38,401 bases of DNA from Helochares maculicollis. Lineage: Eukaryota > Arthropoda > Insecta > Coleoptera > Hydrophilidae. The notes below the pieces were generated by a model, which was not told where the DNA came from, did no database searches, and worked only from the letters and a program-made list of their open reading frames with translations. Where the stretch lies: positions 1 through 38,401 of the forward strand of contig JAWQRO010000470.1 in NCBI GenBank assembly GCA_033557835.1. Direction: 5' to 3'. The translations under genes were made by a program, and so were the position numbers. How positions within the stretch are numbered: the stretch's first letter is position 1; each line of letters begins with the position of its first letter. Shown here piece after piece: positions 34,570-38,401 of the stretch.

Positions 34570-35785
34570 TAACCTCTCTAATTTGTACAATTTTCTTTTA
34601 CTTAAAGAAAGGGCTGTGTCAATTTTTCTTTACACTTGGTAGTACAAATCGTAACGGCGGTTGTCATACCCCCTTGAGTGATATTGTAAATATACTTTAG
34701 ATATAATTTTACTTGCGTATTGATTGTTTTATAATGTTGCATTAGAGACGTTTTGACCAAAATTATAAATCACAACTTATTAGTTTGAAATCCCGATAAA
34801 ATTCTCTAGTTCAAATTCGCAATTTTCAAATAATACCACTTTGATGCGTCCGTCGCATCTTTTTCATCATTTACCAGAAAACAATCAACGCGTCCCCCTT
34901 CTCTACCCTCCCGCTCGCCCCCTTGTATAAATGTATAAATAATAAAATAATAATTGAAAAATTGATAAAGCCCCCAGGTTCCTGCTCGCGCTCCCCGATG
35001 CCCCCTCAAGGCACCGAGCGGCGCCCTTTTGTTTTCCTCGGGCGGATTCGAAAAATCACACGCAAAAGGTGATATTAAGTGTCAAAATAATTTAAAATAA
35101 ACACGATTTAAACAAACACAAATAATTAAAGTTTTATCAAGCGTATAATTAAAAAATCGACGCTCTCAGCTCAAGTTTGGGCGGTGGCGGAGGGGGTGCG
35201 GCAAGGAGGCCGCGGGCTCAACTCACCCCTCGCGGCCGTCGCTTCGCCGCTGTCGCAACGCCGAACCGTCGATTGGTTTTTATTAGTTTTTCATTTTTAA
35301 TTTTTTTATTGGGGGCAAAATTTTCTTTGTTCGCTCGGAACGTGAACCGGAATCCAATTTCCTCTTGCGAGCGAAAAGAAAATTAAGGCCGTTGATTTTT
35401 TTGGTTCATGATACTCGAAGACTGATTTATTTTTATTTGATAAGCTACATGTTTTGATTTTATAGCATCGAAGGCTTGTAATTTCATTATCGTCAAAATG
35501 TTCGTCGCCATGATTTGTTATAATTATTATGCATATGGCATATGACATTCAAATTTTGTTTGTTTTTTGTGGTGATATAGTTTACATGATTACTGATTGT
35601 GCGCATGGAAGATTATTAATTGTAAATTATACGTAATATTTTGTATTGTGTTGTTATTGATTATGTATTGTACGTCAGAGCGTATTGTACATTTATTATT
35701 TTCTTATTAATTGTTTATATTTTGTAAATACATATTCTTTAGAACCTGTGTATTTATTGTAAATAAAATAGGAAATTTAAATATA
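34570..35785 (+). other. Predicted 3' UTR of the Msx gene
   Basis: About 1.2 kb from the stop codon to the best poly(A) signal. It holds three exact Pumilio-type sites, TGTAAATA, at 34685-34692, 35723-35730 and 35758-35765. Earlier possible poly(A) signals (AATAAA at 34941-34946 and 35096-35101) could give shorter transcripts. Two GC-rich patches (34880-35050 and 35170-35270) contrast sharply with the AT-rich remainder. The glycine/arginine-rich frame at 35177-35386 is a by-product of this and is not called. The extent of the UTR is an inference from signals. Confidence 0.55.
35762..35767 (+). terminator. Poly(A) signal AATAAA, best candidate for the Msx transcript
   Basis: AATAAA overlaps a TGTAAATA site and is followed after about 40 bases by a T/G-rich stretch (GGAGTGTTTTATTGG near 35811), the expected arrangement for insect 3' end formation. 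Cleavage would fall near 35780-35790. Confidence 0.6.
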
Positions 35786-35789
35786 TTAT

Positions 35790-37766
35790 AATATTTGAAA
35801 TTTGATATCCGGAGTGTTTTATTGGAACCTTTGAATGAAGCTGTAAATACATTTTGAAGAAATTTCATCCCATCAATACTTCACCAAATCAAATGTAAAA
35901 CACCAAAAATGCAATTTTGTCAGAAAATTTACAGTGCGTCAAGGTGCTACCTGGCGTCTTCTATATTCATCCAATAAAAGAGGCGTCCTCATACAGAAGC
36001 CGCCAGAACTAGTTCATATATCGGGCACTCAGAACTGGTAGAAATTAAATGCAATTAAAAAAAGAGGCGAATGGCAGAGAGGCCGTATTGGGAAATCATA
36101 AAACACATTTTAGAAAAGCAATTTGTATCATTAATTAACAAATTAACATTTAAATTATTAATAGTCGGCATTCCACCGAGTGATAAATTAGTACCGGTAG
36201 CCAAGAACCTCGTTATTCTACATCGATTATGGGATGGGTCTCGAAAATATAATTAGTTTTCTATAAAATATCGTTCTGTAATTTTTATTTATGCTTTTTA
36301 ACGCATGTGAGCTGTCTTGAAAATTAAATAGGTGATAATGACCTTTCAGTTACGAATTATTGCGCTTTTCTTTATTTTTCGTATCGTCCGTATTCGATCA
36401 AAGTACAATTGCTGAGGCTCGAAAATAGACCGAAATAGAAATTCTTAGCGTCATTTACAAGAGCCTGCTTCCTACAAAAGTACCGATATTTTCATAAAAA
36501 GTCATCCAATCAATAAAGTCATAAATCTCATCTTTTAATATCTAAAATATAATGAAATTAATGGAGTAGAAGAGCACGCGCTTCGGTCTTAGCCATAAAA
36601 TTTTAAAAAGTATACAAGAATTTTGCTTTAGGACTCCATAAAATTAATTAGTGGAGCTATGAAGATGCAGCGAGATTTAATATAAATTTTATTGCTTTTG
36701 TTATTCAACTCGAAAAGCCGTCCAGCATCTGTTTGTTTCGGTCACATAAATAAATAATGAAACAAACGGCATTAAGGATAATAAAATGAATCGCAGGACA
36801 GCTAATCCAATAAATGACAAGACGAGCACTAAAATAAACGATTGAAAAAATGATGGCATGAAATAATAAAACAAATGGCAAAGTAAACCAACTGAATGTC
36901 CCTACGGAAAACTTGCCAATTAGTGGTAAAACCGCGGCGAAATAAAAAGATATACTCATTAAAAAACCTGTCTAAGTTACAATAACAATTAGTTTAAATT
37001 AGCCCGAAATATTTTAAGCCAGGATATTAATTTAATTCATTGTTTTTAGTCCTCCAAGTGCAGGTAAATAAAAGAACAAGAAGCCGGAGATTTGAGCAGT
37101 AGGTTTCTTCGAGATAAAATGACTCGCTGTGGCGATCGATGGCCGGATGGCCTGGACAGAATTCGAAATTTAGAATAATTAAATTTGATAAAACAAGACG
37201 TGGTGTTGTCGGAATGTTAGTATCTAGGTACGGTAGCCGATAGTGCGGACCAGTTCGTTGCTGTTGATCCTACTTCAAAGCAAGTTTGGAGTGCTTTGGG
37301 CGAAGAACCTGTTTTTTAATACATAATTTAATTTCCAGTAGTCTCTTACACTTAATTTGTATCTACTACTAAACTAAATTTAATAGTTTAGAAGAAAATC
37401 TTGGATCTGCAAACGAATACTGAATATTTTTGCATTAGTTGCATAAGTGTTGATAGCACAGAAATACTTTGAGCTGTAGTATATTGAATATTACCTCAAA
37501 ATTATGGCTTCTGCATTAACTATTGCTCCAATTTCACCCACAATTGTGCCATTCATAAGCTGTGCTATTTCGAGACAATTTTACGCATACTTTAAAAATC
37601 AGTAAGTACTTAAACTTCGATTTGCATGAGTAATTTTTAACTTTTTTATAGAACAGCTTCTAAAATCGACAATAAAAATATTGCGCAAACATATCTAACC
37701 CTTTATGTTGAAAAGACGTCGTGCTTTGAAATACATTTAGATCCAATCACAACTGATCTTCCTATA
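35790..37766. other. Downstream flank; no gene recognised
   Basis: No similarity to genes or TE proteins. A fourth TGTAAATA lies at 35842-35849, just beyond the predicted 3' end. Patches around 36040-36260 (AATTAATTAACAAATTAAC followed by CCACCGAGTG) and 37080-37330 (GATCGATGGCCGGATGGCC) have mixed composition resembling the other TE-free blocks and are weak candidates for regulatory DNA. The 84-codon minus-strand frame at 36705-36959 shows no family motif. Confidence 0.35.
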
Positions 37767-38401
37767 TTTTTTTTCAGGATTCTTCGGGAGCATTGCCCAT
37801 ATAAAAATCGATTCTTGGAACAGTAGATGGAATAGGTGGAGTCATATCATTAAATTAATTTTTTAGTGTGTTCATAAAGGGCTTCAATTATTTTAAATTT
37901 GTCGGTTTGTAGTATGTTAATTACTGAAGTTGGCAGCTGAAAGGTTCTATCTATGTTTTGGATTGTCTCTAAGAAAGCGTCAATAGCGGTTCTGCTGATA
38001 GAGCACTGTAAGGTTAGATGGTTCAGGTCTGCTCTGTAATGTCCGCATGTGCTTACTGGAGAGTTAATCATTTTCAGTTTGTAAAGATGAGCTGGGAAGG
38101 TGCCATGCCCAAATTTCTTCCTGGCTATCGTGGTGAAAAATCTTCTAGATATGCCACATCCCTTATACCAAGGGGTTGTAAGAATTTTGGGATGAATTCG
38201 ACCATATTGAGTAGCACTATTCTCTATATAGTGTTCCCATTGCGACTGCCATTGATTAATCACCTATGTCTTTCTTAAGTGCAGGGACCATCCAATGGTC
38301 CACCCTATCGTACCTGATTGCGTTAGAAATCCTACTTTCTATTTGTTTTGAAGATTTTGGGCGACCTCCACCGACAATAGGATTTCCAAATTTCTTCAGG
38401 T
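37767..38401 (-). mobile_element. LINE 3' end: C-terminal cysteine/histidine region of a non-LTR retrotransposon ORF, cut by window edge
   Basis: On the minus strand a frame from 38263 to the stop at 37850-37852 encodes WQSQWEHYI, GRIHP, TTPWYKG, SRRFFTTIARKKFGHGTFP, HLYKLKMINSP and TCGHYRADLNHLTLQC. This is the W..W...R......R.GHG.FP.HL...S..C.CG....L.H....C arrangement found after the RNase H region of I/R1/Loa-type LINEs. The first Cys of the usual C.C pair appears to be Ser. Upstream (38401 down to 38265) the protein continues (GNPIVGGGRPKSSKQIESR) and is joined by a one-base frameshift near 38265. After the stop about 75 bases of 3' UTR end in eight A residues on the minus strand (37767-37774), a likely poly(A) tail. 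Inactive at least in this part. Confidence 0.75.

Noticed and set aside
34212..34700. 162-codon + strand frame overlapping Msx exon 3
   Set aside because: It runs through intron 2 and reads exon 3 in a different frame; the homeodomain frame is the real one.
35177..35386. Glycine/arginine-rich frame downstream of the homeobox gene
   Set aside because: Explained by the GC-rich patch in the predicted 3' UTR; no recognised domain.

Overview
The window looks like AT-rich nuclear DNA from an insect. The evidence is a spliced homeobox gene with short GT-AG introns, a fly-type Inr/DPE core promoter, and many decayed mariner-family transposons and non-LTR retrotransposons of kinds common in insect genomes. 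The order cannot be fixed from sequence alone; a beetle is plausible. I see no bacterial operon, CRISPR array, rRNA or complete tRNA gene.

The only gene that looks alive is an Msx-class homeobox gene (Drop / muscle segment homeobox) on the + strand. Its core promoter is near 32945. Three coding exons (33207-33600, 33947-34152, 34348-34569) encode 273 residues, followed by a long 3' UTR with poly(A) signals, the best at 35762. The protein has an N-terminal eh1-like repressor motif, an acidic tract and a full Msx homeodomain split by an intron between positions 44 and 45.

The rest is non-coding flank. Two TE-dense zones (about 8.4-14.3 kb and 18.8-31.5 kb) hold at least seven broken mariner copies. 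These include one inserted inside another, one composite with a duplicated 5' end, and a tail-to-tail pair. The same zones hold remnants of several LINE lineages. A further LINE body and tail lie at 2.4-4.3 kb, and a LINE enters from the right edge at 37.8-38.4 kb. Two pieces of a different DDE transposase family lie at 1-390 and 30663-31526. Every transposase or reverse transcriptase seen is interrupted by stops, frameshifts or lost catalytic residues.

Between these zones are blocks without recognisable TE protein (about 1.2-1.6, 5.6-7.9, 14.3-18.4, 26.3-26.8 and 35.8-37.7 kb). They keep CpG-containing patches and many TAATTA-type sites. These are the best candidates for cis-regulatory DNA of the homeobox gene, but that is inference and needs comparative or chromatin data. 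I did not find a clearly new biological system. The most informative observations are the nested mariner, whose host codons are restored exactly when it is removed, the composite mariner, the Inr+DPE promoter, and the cluster of Pumilio-type sites in the 3' UTR.
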